7,534 bases of DNA from positions 1 through 7,534 of the forward strand of contig CAAGIR010000215.1 in NCBI GenBank assembly GCA_900769975.1, read 5' to 3'. The notes beneath the pieces are model-generated. The model saw only the letters and a program-made list of their open reading frames with translations, did not search any database and had not been told where the DNA came from. This document shows positions 1 through 5,171 of this stretch, piece after piece. This stretch comes from Spirochaetia bacterium (GTDB lineage Bacteria; Spirochaetota; Spirochaetia; Treponematales; Treponemataceae). Position 1 is the first letter of the stretch. Each line of letters begins with the position of its first letter. The translations under genes were made by a program, and so were the position numbers.

Positions 1-1
1 A

Positions 2-91
2 AAACTCATTGACGATTTTATATTTTATTACAATAATGAGCGTATCCAGCAAAATCTTGGCTGGAAAACTCCAACCGAGACTGCTGCTTAA
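2..91 (+). CDS. IS3-family transposase (OrfB), C-terminal 29 residues, partial
   Basis: The reading frame enters from beyond the left edge and stops with TAA at 89-91. The visible peptide contains FIFYYNNERIQQNLGWKTP, the typical C-terminal tail of the DDE (rve-type) integrase core in IS3/IS150 OrfB transposases, where the YYN.ER.Q..LG...P pattern is highly conserved. The enzyme cuts and joins the IS ends during copy-out/paste-in transposition. The catalytic DDE residues and any OrfA/OrfB frameshift lie outside the window, so activity cannot be judged. The stop codon is 2 nt from the inverted repeat, the normal spacing for an intact right end. Confidence 0.85.
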   Translation, partial: KLIDDFIFYYNNERIQQNLGWKTPTETAA

Positions 92-93
92 AC

Positions 94-118
94 TGTCCTA
101 GAATTTGGGGTCAGTTCA
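94..118 (+). repeat. IS terminal inverted repeat (right)
   Basis: This 25-bp stretch ends in tcagttca. Its reverse complement begins TGAACTGACCCCAAATT, matching the IS150-type terminus. It marks the exact right boundary of the insertion sequence. Confidence 0.8.
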
Positions 119-166
119 GTACGCCGTTTCACCACAAACCCTGCACACCCCGCACCCAGCTGGCGA
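119..166 (+). repeat. GC-rich dispersed repeat, copy 1 (interrupted by the IS)
   Basis: Shares gtacgccgtttcac (119-132), caaaccctgcaca and cacccagctggcga (153-166) in the same order with 1829-1886. The copy here lacks the left half, which is present at 1786-1828, and begins exactly at the IS end. It also lacks the small gtgc-ttc-gcac hairpin of the other copy, having ccccg instead. The higher GC content than its surroundings and the palindromic parts suggest a REP/BIME-like or miniature mobile element. Confidence 0.7.
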
Positions 167-195
167 AAAATCCCCACATCAGCCCACATCAAACA

Positions 196-256
196 GGGAC
201 AGACCTCACCATCTCTCACAAAACATCGCCACACCAGCTAAAACAAGGTCTGTCCC
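196..256. repeat. Inverted repeat gggacagacct / aggtctgtccc
   Basis: Perfect 11-bp arms at 196-206 and 246-256 are separated by 39 bases. The right arm lies in an 18-bp stretch (240-257) that recurs exactly at 7342-7359. The GGACAGACC core resembles short REP-like repeats dispersed in many bacterial genomes. Confidence 0.65.
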
Positions 257-393
257 CTTTTTCACATAAACCTTCCCCTCACCAAAAACAAACGTATCCG
301 CCAATTCTAGCCTAAGTTATTCCAGCCACTCACCGCGCATCTTAAAATGTATTTTTAATTTTTTAAATAGTGGCTTTCTTAATTTGATGATGT

Positions 394-408
394 TGGGCGT
401 CACGCCCA
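394..408. repeat. Tight palindrome tgggcgt-c-acgccca
   Basis: Seven-base arms flank a single central base. As RNA it would fold as a 5-bp GC-rich stem (tgggc/gccca) with a 5-base loop. It lies about 160 bp beyond the alr stop codon in the direction of alr transcription and is not followed by a T-run on that strand, so it is not a clear terminator. Confidence 0.5.
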
Positions 409-414
409 GAATGT

Positions 415-517
415 GGTGTCCCATTGCGCCCCATTGGAGTTTCCCAAGAAGGAGGTGTCCCATTGCACCGCACTGGTGTCCCGCCCAGAAAATGGTGCCT
501 CATTGGTGTCCATTAGG
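415..517 (+). repeat. Cluster of degenerate ggtgtcccattg repeats
   Basis: Copies ggtgtcccattgc occur at 415-427 and 454-466, with variants ggtgcctcattgg (494-506), ggtgtccattagg (505-517) and a partial ggtgtcccg (475-483). The longer context gcccagaa-n-atggtg also repeats (about 404-418 and 483-497), so the block looks like decayed duplications. The block is richer in G and C than the flanking DNA. It encodes nothing recognisable. Confidence 0.55.
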
Positions 518-565
518 TATCCTCCCCAGCACTTGGTGAATAAAAGTCCATATGTCCCCCACCCC

Positions 566-1687
566 CTAAACAAAAATCCGCTTTACACGCTTCGAAATAT
601 CACAGACAATTTCATAGCCAATAGTCCCGATTTGAGCCGCCATATCATCAGCAGTAATCACCTCATCGCCGCTTTTCCCAATCAAAACTACCTTAGACCC
701 CATTTCTACATCAGGAATATCACTCACATCCACCATAAACTGATCCATACAGACCCTGCCAGTAATAGCCGCCCTTTTCCCGTTAATCAAAACATAAAAA
801 TTATTCGAAAGCAACCTGTTATACCCATCAGCATACCCTGCACAAACAGTCGCAATTTTCATATCCTTCTTGGCAACAAACGACCTGCCATAACCAATCG
901 ACTCACCAGCCCTAACCGATTTCACCACAGAAACAACACTAAACCAGCTCAAACCAGGCACAATCCCCTTCGGCAGAATATTTTTATAATCAGGCTTCAA
1001 ACCATACAGAATAATACCCAGCCGCGCAAACACCGACCTTTCACATCCATTCCACAGCCCCCCAGCCGAATTCAAACAATGCACAAACGGAATATGCAAA
1101 TCCTCAGTTTTTTTCACAACAGCCTCAAATTTAGCAATCTGCCCCTTCGTAAATTCAACCGAATTTTCATCATCACAATCAGCCACACACAAATGCGTAA
1201 AAATCCCCGACACATTAAATTTATCATAATATTTTCTAATAACATTTTCACAATAAACAGGATTATCCGCATCCAGCCCTATTCTGTTCATACCCGTATC
1301 CAGCACAAAATGCACCTTCACATCCTTCGCCCCAGGCACCTCGCAAAGCCTTTGTGCATAAACTTCATCAGGAATAGCCTGCGTAATATCATAAACAAGC
1401 AGCGAATCCACCTCACAAATCGGCGTATACCCCAGAATCAAAATCTGCCCGCTTATACCGCTTTTACGCAAATTCACCGCCTCATCCACAGTAGCCACCG
1501 CAAAATCCTGCACACCCTCTTTTTGCAGCGCAGCCGCCACCTCTACATCGCCATGCCCATAAGCATCAGCCTTCACCACAGCCATCACTTTCTGATTTTC
1601 CAGCAAATTACTTTTGTAAATCCTATAGTTCCCAATAATCGCAGAAAGATTTATTTCCGTCCAGCAACGTTTACCACATTCATTCAT
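566..1687 (-). CDS. alr: Alanine racemase, PLP-dependent
   Basis: Interconverts L- and D-alanine in the cytoplasm and so supplies D-Ala for the peptidoglycan stem peptide. At 373 residues it has the full family length. The N-terminal TIM barrel carries the PLP lysine K39 in VVKADAYGHG (37-46). HFVLDTGMNRIG (126-137) and RLGIILYG (222-229) are conserved cofactor-site strands. The C-terminal beta domain has the second catalytic base Y285 in AGYADGY (283-289) and the MDQFMVDV segment (314-321). Nothing essential appears to be missing, so the enzyme is predicted to be active. The ATG start at 1687 is supported by AAGAGG (1694-1699) six bases upstream. The gene stands alone, with no cell-wall partner beside it, and by eye is more GC-rich than the rep/par genes, which hints at a different origin. 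Its position next to a plasmid-type origin is notable. Confidence 0.95.
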   Translation of the reverse strand: MNECGKRCWTEINLSAIIGNYRIYKSNLLENQKVMAVVKADAYGHGDVEVAAALQKEGVQDFAVATVDEAVNLRKSGISGQILILGYTPICEVDSLLVYDITQAIPDEVYAQRLCEVPGAKDVKVHFVLDTGMNRIGLDADNPVYCENVIRKYYDKFNVSGIFTHLCVADCDDENSVEFTKGQIAKFEAVVKKTEDLHIPFVHCLNSAGGLWNGCERSVFARLGIILYGLKPDYKNILPKGIVPGLSWFSVVSVVKSVRAGESIGYGRSFVAKKDMKIATVCAGYADGYNRLLSNNFYVLINGKRAAITGRVCMDQFMVDVSDIPDVEMGSKVVLIGKSGDEVITADDMAAQIGTIGYEIVCDISKRVKRIFV

Positions 1688-1785
1688 AAAGCGCCTCTTA
1701 AAAATTGCAACACCATCATAATACCGATTTTCCCCAAAATAATAAACAGTTAAAAAAGAAAATCAGCAAGGCACCGCATATCCAA

Positions 1786-1887
1786 GTCGCCTTTCACAGC
1801 TCGCCTGACGGCGCCTGTTCAAGCCTCGGTACGCCGTTTCACATCAAACCCTGCACAGTGCTTCGCACCACTCACCCAGCTGGCGAC
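1786..1887 (+). repeat. GC-rich palindromic dispersed repeat, copy 2 (longer)
   Basis: The unit is bounded by gtcgcc (1786-1791) and ggcgac (1882-1887), which are inverted. It contains cgcc-tgac-ggcg (1802-1813), acggcg/cgccgt (1808-1813 and 1832-1837) and gtgc-ttc-gcac. Its right half recurs at 119-166. It resembles a REP/BIME-type or miniature inverted-repeat element; there is no open reading frame inside. Confidence 0.65.
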
Positions 1888-1975
1888 CTCCCAAAATTTC
1901 GTCATCATTTCTGTATGTGTATCATTAACTGTCCATGAAAATTCCATAATTTTTTTCAGAAGTTTTCAAAAAATA

Positions 1976-2108
1976 GTCACACAAAAAAGACACTTTTATC
2001 AATTCTTGGTCACAGAAAAGCGACACTCCACAAAAATTCTTTCATTTAGTCACAGAAAAAAGACGCAAACTGTCTTTTTTTTATAAAAATAGTCACAGAA
2101 AAAAGACG
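1976..2108 (+). repeat. Iteron cluster I (four copies)
   Basis: 17-bp copies start at 1976 (GTCACACAAAAAAGACA), 2009 (GTCACAGAAAAGCGACA), 2049 and 2092 (both GTCACAGAAAAAAGACG). Start-to-start spacings are 33, 40 and 43 bp, close to three, four and four helical turns, which would place bound initiator on one face of the DNA. Confidence 0.88.
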
Positions 2109-2151
2109 TTTCTTTTGATTTTTCATGCTTTTTTTCATAATCAAATCCAAA

Positions 2152-2183
2152 AAAGGTATATTTCATCACAAAAATACACCTTT
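2152..2183. repeat. 12-bp inverted repeat between the iteron clusters
   Basis: Arms aaaggtatattt (2152-2163) and aaatacaccttt (2172-2183) pair with one mismatch around an 8-base loop. There is no T-run of terminator length immediately after it on either strand. It could be a protein-binding site or a single-strand hairpin within the origin. Confidence 0.55.
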
Positions 2184-2205
2184 CCGCAGAGAAATTATCA
2201 TTTTA

Positions 2206-2255
2206 TTGAAAGTTTTGTTTATTAATATTTTATTAATATAGAAGTTTTCTTTCAA
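2206..2255. repeat. AT-rich nested palindrome inside the origin
   Basis: Two self-complementary tattaata octamers (2220-2227 and 2231-2238) are separated by ttt and flanked by the inverted pair ttgaaag/ctttcaa (2206-2212 and 2249-2255). It sits between the two iteron clusters and is almost pure A+T, so it may be a second melting region or an architectural-protein site. Confidence 0.45.
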
Positions 2256-2405
2256 AAGTGCAGATTTTGGTAACAGAAAACCGACACTTTTCACCATTTT
2301 TTATTTTTTGGTCACAGAAAAAAGACGCACCCGTAAAATCAACACAAATCAAAACCGTTTTTTTAATAAATAGTCACAGAAATACGACGTTTAACCACAA
2401 TTTCC

Positions 2406-2414
2406 TGTGGATTA
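2406..2414 (-). promoter_or_regulatory. DnaA box, one mismatch
   Basis: TGTGGATTA on the plus strand is TAATCCACA on the minus strand, one base from the consensus TTATCCACA. It lies between the iterons at 2373 and 2426. Confidence 0.5.
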
Positions 2415-2488
2415 TCAAAAAAACAGTCACACAAAAACGACAAATCCACCTCTTTTGTATCTCTCCATTTTACCTGCATTTATCATAA

Positions 2489-2497
2489 TTATCCACA
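2489..2497 (+). promoter_or_regulatory. DnaA box, perfect consensus
   Basis: TTATCCACA, the consensus DnaA-binding nonamer, lies 9 bp before the degenerate iteron at 2506. Confidence 0.75.
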
Positions 2498-2555
2498 TTC
2501 AGTCAGTAACAGATAAAAGACCCTTTGTCACAATTTTCCGATATCTTCTATATAT

Positions 2556-2590
2556 ACAAATAGTTAACAAATAGTTTTTAAACAAATAAT
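2556..2590 (+). repeat. AT-rich direct repeats, candidate DNA unwinding element
   Basis: acaaatagtt occurs at 2556-2565 and 2567-2576, followed by acaaataat at 2582-2590. The period is 11 bp and then 15 bp, and the stretch is flanked by DnaA boxes (2489 and 2597). Short AT-rich direct repeats beside DnaA boxes are the usual site of first melting in iteron origins. Confidence 0.55.
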
Positions 2591-2596
2591 AGTCTT

Positions 2597-2605
2597 TGTG
2601 GATAA
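2597..2605 (-). promoter_or_regulatory. DnaA box, perfect consensus on the minus strand
   Basis: TGTGGATAA on the plus strand is TTATCCACA on the minus strand. It lies between the AT-rich repeats and the inverted iteron at 2615. Confidence 0.75.
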
Positions 2606-2614
2606 GTGGAAAAA

Positions 2615-2631
2615 CGTCTCTTTTCCGTTAC
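2615..2631 (-). repeat. Inverted iteron near the repA stop codon
   Basis: The minus strand reads GTAACGGAAAAGAGACG, matching the iteron pattern in the opposite orientation to all others. It lies 21 bp beyond the repA stop codon. It overlaps a ggaaaa/ttttcc inverted pair (2608-2626), so it could form a small hairpin at the end of the repA transcript. Confidence 0.7.
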
Positions 2632-2652
2632 TTTTCTTCTATATAAATAGCA

Positions 2653-3621
2653 TTAAATTACAGAAGAGATTAAAACATATCTTGTATCATCATTAATAAT
2701 AACAGGTTCACTTTTAGAAAGCGTAATTCCGTCATTATTTTTAGAAATAGCAACATTCAGACCAGGATAATATTTTTCTTTTATCTCTTTTATAGCATCT
2801 TTCAAATCTGCCCAATTGTGACGTTCGGCTGCAACATCATTTTTTTCTGTAAAAAATTGATTAACTAAAGCAGCACGAGAAATAAACACAGGTTCTGTAA
2901 TTGCATTATTCTTGTAAATAAACCATGCATACAAATCTTTTCCCAAAGAACTGTTAATTTCCTTATACGTTGTATAATCAATAGGTACAGCATGTTCTTG
3001 CGAAAGTCGCCTGAATTTTTCAGATAAAACAATTGTAATAGCTACAGTTTTTGTTTTTTTGCCAGCTTCATCCAGTTCACCATATCTCATGGCATCAAAA
3101 AAAGGCACAATACCAGTGGAAACAGAAGTTGCCTTAATAGAACCATTCAAATCTTCATTATCCCCAAAAAAATCCTTAAACAGAAGTTTCTGCGTTTCTT
3201 TAGATTTTCTTTCTTCGAAATAAAAAGTAGACTGAGCAAAAGCATCGAGCTGTTCTTTTATCTGTTCACCACGCTGTTTCGGTAACTGCAATTCATTCAG
3301 TAAATCCTGAATTGAATTATAATGAAGTTCCACTACCCCAGAATCTTCAATGCTTTTTTCCAAAACTGCATGAGTTGTCAGGACAGAAAGCAAAAGTCTG
3401 CCATACCTTCCGTACGGAATTTTGCTTTTTCCAGTTAATGTCAGTGTAAGGTTATTGTACTTTCGTTCAAAAGTATTTTTTCTTACATCACGCAAAGGTA
3501 ATGCCGCTGCAATAAAAGGGCTTGCCAGATAACTTCTGTAACGAATTGGTGATAAAATGTCTTCTTTTTCCATTTCGTCAATTTCTGGAAAAAGAGAAGG
3601 TAATGTTTCTTGATTTTCCAT
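2653..3621 (-). CDS. repA: Replication initiator protein, RepA_C-like family
   Basis: Predicted to bind the iterons at 1976-2631 and start replication of this replicon. The 322-residue protein has PYGRYGRLLL (69-78) followed by VLTTHAVL (80-87), the hallmark of plasmid RepA proteins of the RepA_C type, where PYG..PRLLL..L.TEA is conserved. A second signature at about 197-237 is LSEKFRRL, then VPIDYTTYKEINSSLGKDLY (212-231) and AWFIYK, equivalent to the family's VP.D...L..S..ALD.Y.WL.YR. The ATG start at 3621 is preceded by AAGGA (3632-3636) about ten bases away, inside the end of the upstream gene. Only 3 bp separate the two genes, so it is the last gene of the parA operon. The iterons lie downstream rather than at its own promoter, so direct autorepression through them is not obvious. 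Full length, no frameshift seen. Confidence 0.9.
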   Translation of the reverse strand: MENQETLPSLFPEIDEMEKEDILSPIRYRSYLASPFIAAALPLRDVRKNTFERKYNNLTLTLTGKSKIPYGRYGRLLLSVLTTHAVLEKSIEDSGVVELHYNSIQDLLNELQLPKQRGEQIKEQLDAFAQSTFYFEERKSKETQKLLFKDFFGDNEDLNGSIKATSVSTGIVPFFDAMRYGELDEAGKKTKTVAITIVLSEKFRRLSQEHAVPIDYTTYKEINSSLGKDLYAWFIYKNNAITEPVFISRAALVNQFFTEKNDVAAERHNWADLKDAIKEIKEKYYPGLNVAISKNNDGITLSKSEPVIINDDTRYVLISSVI

Positions 3622-3624
3622 AAA

Positions 3625-3981
3625 TTACGAGTCCTTTTTAGCGTTAATTCTATATCCGCCTTTTGAAAAAGTAATAATTCCCTTTTCCACTAAATCAACT
3701 GTCAATTCGAAAGACATCAAAAATCCAGATGTCATATTGTGTCCTGTAGAAGAATAAAAAGATTTTACCCGTTGTGTAGTGCCTTCTGGATATTTCAAAT
3801 TAATTACATCGTGTTTTTCTTTTGTTTTTGTGGTAACAGTTTGAAGATTTTGATTATCATTAATTTTTGTATAATCTGTTGTGTCCAGTTTTGTAGAAGC
3901 GGCAATCTGGTTTTGAATATCCGAAGATAAAATTGTTTTTTCCTGTTCTATGTTTGATGGTTTTTTAATTGTTATAGGCAT
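3625..3981 (-). CDS. Small ribbon-helix-helix protein, probable ParG-like partition partner of ParA
   Basis: The 118-residue protein has a flexible, polar N-terminus (1-55) rich in Asn, Thr and Lys. A compact C-terminal region follows that fits a ribbon-helix-helix fold: strand DVINLKYP (58-65), helix A about 67-79, a turn STGHNM, then helix B about 83-100. In type Ib partition systems a protein of this kind (ParG, omega) binds the centromere and represses the operon, while its unstructured tail stimulates ParA ATPase activity. I infer the role from position, size and fold; no specific family is recognised with certainty. A perfect AGGAGG (3987-3992) lies five bases before the ATG. It starts 18 bp after the parA stop and ends 3 bp before repA. 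It could instead be a copy-number repressor of repA. Confidence 0.72.
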   Translation of the reverse strand: MPITIKKPSNIEQEKTILSSDIQNQIAASTKLDTTDYTKINDNQNLQTVTTKTKEKHDVINLKYPEGTTQRVKSFYSSTGHNMTSGFLMSFELTVDLVEKGIITFSKGGYRINAKKDS

Positions 3982-3986
3982 TTTTT

Positions 3987-3992
3987 CCTCCT
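3987..3992 (-). promoter_or_regulatory. Strong ribosome-binding site for the ribbon-helix-helix gene
   Basis: The minus strand reads AGGAGG, a perfect Shine-Dalgarno core, five bases from the ATG at 3981. It is much stronger than the sites of its operon neighbours, which suggests this protein is made in excess over ParA and RepA, as expected for a DNA-binding partition protein. Confidence 0.7.
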
Positions 3993-3999
3993 GAATAAA

Positions 4000-4752
4000 T
4001 TATTTAACCTGTTCAGCAAGATTTTTAAACGCCTGGAAAGTTTCAGTTCTTGCTCCAAACTGCTGTATTGTCTGTAATTTTACCTGCGATTTTCTTATAT
4101 TCTGATCTTGAGGGATAACAACACATTCACGTTCGCTTTTTTCTTTTAATTGTTTTAGGATTTCTTTGTCCATTGCTTTTGAAAGATTTACCGCATTAAA
4201 AACAAAAGTTTTAAAAACAGGATTATTTACATGCTTTCTTTTTTTGAAGGATTTCAGATTTGCATCAAAAATTTCAAGTCCGTTCAGCGAATACATATCA
4301 GGCATAACTACTGCAACAGCTTCATCACACGCCTGCATAATGTTTTCTTCAAAGGCATCAAAACTTGGCGAGGTATCAAAAATACAATAATCAAATCCCA
4401 TATCTTTTAAAATGTCCGTAATTTCCACGAAAGCAAAAGGATTGTCAGAAGCTTCTTTTGAACGGTAATTTTTTAATTTGTTTGAATTTTTTTCGTCCAA
4501 AGCGGCAGTCGGTAATATAGAAAGATTTTTTATAGGTGTTTCACAGATAGCCTTGTCAACAGAAACTTCGCCGTATAAAACATCGGCCAGTTCATAATTA
4601 ATTTCTGTGATTAATGTACTCGTAGAATTTCCCTGAGGGTCGGCATCTATCAAAAGGACTTTGTTTGTCTTTGCAAGTTCAGCCGAAAGGTTTAAACTTA
4701 CAGTCGTTTTTCCTACACCACCCTTCTGAATGGCTATGGCAATATTTTTCAT
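4000..4752 (-). CDS. parA: ParA-family partition ATPase (type Ib)
   Basis: A Walker-type ATPase that would drive segregation of this replicon to daughter cells by forming a dynamic nucleoid-bound pattern. The deviant Walker A motif KGGVGKTT (10-17) carries the signature lysine K10. The A' motif IDADPQGN (35-42) and Walker B YCIFD (122-126) are all present. At 250 residues with no N-terminal helix-turn-helix domain it belongs to the short type Ib class, which pairs with small ribbon-helix-helix partners, exactly what the next gene encodes. An in-frame TTG at 4770 would add six residues. I prefer the ATG at 4752 because GGGAG (4764-4768) lies at a usable distance and family members begin MK.IAI. 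It is the first gene of the parA-RHH-repA operon and has its own promoter at 4787-4816. Confidence 0.92.
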   Translation of the reverse strand: MKNIAIAIQKGGVGKTTVSLNLSAELAKTNKVLLIDADPQGNSTSTLITEINYELADVLYGEVSVDKAICETPIKNLSILPTAALDEKNSNKLKNYRSKEASDNPFAFVEITDILKDMGFDYCIFDTSPSFDAFEENIMQACDEAVAVVMPDMYSLNGLEIFDANLKSFKKRKHVNNPVFKTFVFNAVNLSKAMDKEILKQLKEKSERECVVIPQDQNIRKSQVKLQTIQQFGARTETFQAFKNLAEQVK

Positions 4753-4786
4753 TTTTGTTTCCACTCCCAAAAAATGCTTTTTTTAC

Positions 4787-4816
4787 ATTCTAATACTTTT
4801 TCATATAAAAAGTCAA
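4787..4816 (-). promoter_or_regulatory. Probable sigma-70 promoter of the parA operon
   Basis: On the minus strand TTGACT (-35, 4816-4811) is separated by 18 bp from TAGAAT (-10, 4792-4787). Each matches the consensus at five of six positions. Transcription would start near 4780, giving a leader of about 28 bases before the ATG at 4752. Confidence 0.6.
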
Positions 4817-4830
4817 ATAAAAAATCGTAT

Positions 4831-4945
4831 AAATATAAGAAATGTTTGATAAACTATTAGAAATATGCGAAAAAAGTATATATAAAACATTGTAGTAAAA
4901 TACATATAAAATATAAGAAAGTATATAAATTATATTAGAAATATG
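4831..4945. repeat. 37-bp block repeated at 78-bp period; candidate parS centromere/operator
   Basis: aaatataagaaa (4831-4842) recurs at 4909-4920 and tattagaaatatg (4855-4867) recurs at 4933-4945. Both are offset by exactly 78 bp with a variable 12-base segment between them. The repeats begin 15 bp upstream of the parA -35 element. In ParA/ParG-type systems the centromere and operator are repeat arrays at this position, so binding by the ribbon-helix-helix protein is a reasonable inference. Confidence 0.6.
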
Positions 4946-5061
4946 TGATTTTATATGTACTAAAAGAAACTCGCTCAAGGATTGACGTAGACGCGTTCAA
5001 ATCAAAAAATCGAGTAAAATATCGACCGAATAAATTAAAGGCGTTTGTGAACAAAAAAGGG

Positions 5062-5147
5062 AAGTCAAGACTGAGGGGAGGGAAGGCTGCCAAAAAATTA
5101 ATGTCATTCAGACTTATCAGGCAGCCTTGTTTTTTCATGCTTGACTT
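5062..5147 (+). terminator. Nested inverted repeat with plus-strand terminator form
   Basis: A 9-bp perfect stem aaggctgcc/ggcagcctt (5083-5091 and 5120-5128) encloses a 28-base loop and is followed by gttttttc (5129-5136). This fits an intrinsic terminator for plus-strand transcription. An outer pair aagtcaag/cttgactt (5062-5069 and 5140-5147) encloses it. The loop is unusually long and contains a small aatg-t-catt palindrome. No plus-strand gene precedes it, so it may end an unannotated RNA or be part of a mobile or recombination element. Confidence 0.5.
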
Positions 5148-5171
5148 TTGCATTTACTTATCAGATTATAA

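Larger units (their letters stand above)
1..118 (+). mobile_element. Right end of an IS3-family (IS150-like) insertion sequence
   Basis: Only the right end of the element lies in the window. It comprises the transposase C-terminus (2-91) followed at 94-118 by an inverted repeat. Read on the minus strand, that repeat begins TGAACTGACCCCAAATTCTA, the form known from IS150-group ends (TGxACTGACCCC, with an outer TG/CA dinucleotide). The IS joins directly to a GC-rich repeat that starts at 119 with gtacgccg. The other copy of that repeat (1829 onwards) shows uninterrupted sequence across this point, so the IS probably inserted into the repeat. IS3 elements usually duplicate 3-4 bp at the target; this cannot be checked because the left end is outside the window. 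Confidence 0.85.
119..565. other. Gene-free, repeat-rich interval between the IS and alr
   Basis: I find no credible gene here; the open frame running right from about 413 is the antisense shadow of alr. The interval holds the GC-rich repeat (119-166) and an inverted pair gggacagacct/aggtctgtccc (196-206 and 246-256). It also has a 7-bp inverted pair agccact/agtggct (324-330 and 369-375), a tight palindrome tgggcgt-c-acgccca (394-408), and several degenerate copies of ggtgtcccattg (415-517). No clear T-run terminator for the minus-strand alr gene is visible. Confidence 0.6.
2270..2522 (+). repeat. Iteron cluster II (four copies plus one degenerate)
   Basis: Copies start at 2270 (GTAACAGAAAACCGACA), 2311 (GTCACAGAAAAAAGACG), 2373 (GTCACAGAAATACGACG) and 2426 (GTCACACAAAAACGACA). 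A weak one is at 2506 (GTAACAGATAAAAGACC). Spacings of 41, 62, 53 and 80 bp are again near multiples of 10.5. The invariant parts are GT-ACA at the left and GAC at the right, with a variable A-rich middle. Confidence 0.85.
1976..2631 (+). other. oriV: Iteron-type replication origin (oriV)
   Basis: A roughly 650-bp AT-rich region carries repeated 17-bp iterons in two groups (1976-2108 and 2270-2442), a degenerate one at 2506-2522 and an inverted one at 2615-2631. DnaA boxes are at 2489-2497 and 2597-2605 (perfect TTATCCACA, opposite strands) and at 2406-2414 (one mismatch). AT-rich DNA with three acaaata repeats (2556-2590) lies between the last two iterons and is a good unwinding-element candidate. 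The region sits directly downstream of the RepA gene. In this origin class the initiator binds iterons and recruits DnaA and the helicase to melted DNA; that function here is inferred from layout. Confidence 0.88.
1688..2652. other. Large intergenic region holding the repeat element and the replication origin
   Basis: There is no convincing coding sequence in these 965 bases; short plus-strand open frames at 1705-1938 and 2258-2488 merely read through repeats and iterons. The left part (1786-1887) is a GC-rich palindromic repeat. From 1976 to 2631 the sequence is an iteron origin with DnaA boxes and AT-rich DNA. The interval separates alr and repA, both on the minus strand, so alr is unlikely to be co-transcribed with the rep operon. 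Confidence 0.7.
4771..5171. other. Intergenic region upstream of parA
   Basis: This interval holds the parA promoter (4787-4816), a block repeated with 78-bp period (4831-4945) and a nested inverted repeat with terminator shape (5062-5147). Open frames on both strands here are short, lack ribosome-binding sites and match nothing I recognise. The left 170 bases are extremely AT-rich; after about 4965 the composition shifts to more G-rich DNA, with ggggaggg at 5075-5082. Confidence 0.6.

Noticed and set aside
310..398. Possible integron attC site (gcctaag ... gttgggc with an agccact/agtggct stem)
   Set aside because: The left core differs from RYYYAAC, the two cores do not pair well, and the spacing on the two sides of the stem is very unequal. 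No integrase or cassette is present.
413..1753. 446-codon plus-strand open frame
   Set aside because: It is antisense to the well-supported alr gene. Its product is rich in His, Asn, Ile and Pro with no known motif, as expected of a shadow frame.
1705..1938. 77-codon plus-strand open frame
   Set aside because: It reads through the GC-rich palindromic repeat, has no ribosome-binding site and shows no protein family feature.
1976..2442. Regularly spaced repeats as a CRISPR array
   Set aside because: Units are only 17 bp, degenerate, with spacers of 16-45 bp or much longer in one gap, next to a rep gene and DnaA boxes. They are iterons.
2258..2488. 76-codon plus-strand open frame in the origin
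   Set aside because: It is made of iterons and AT-rich origin DNA; the repeated peptide pattern comes from the iterons.
4000..4770. TTG start of parA at 4770
   Set aside because: It would add six residues before a standard MKNIAIA start and would place the GGGAG ribosome-binding site inside the coding region.
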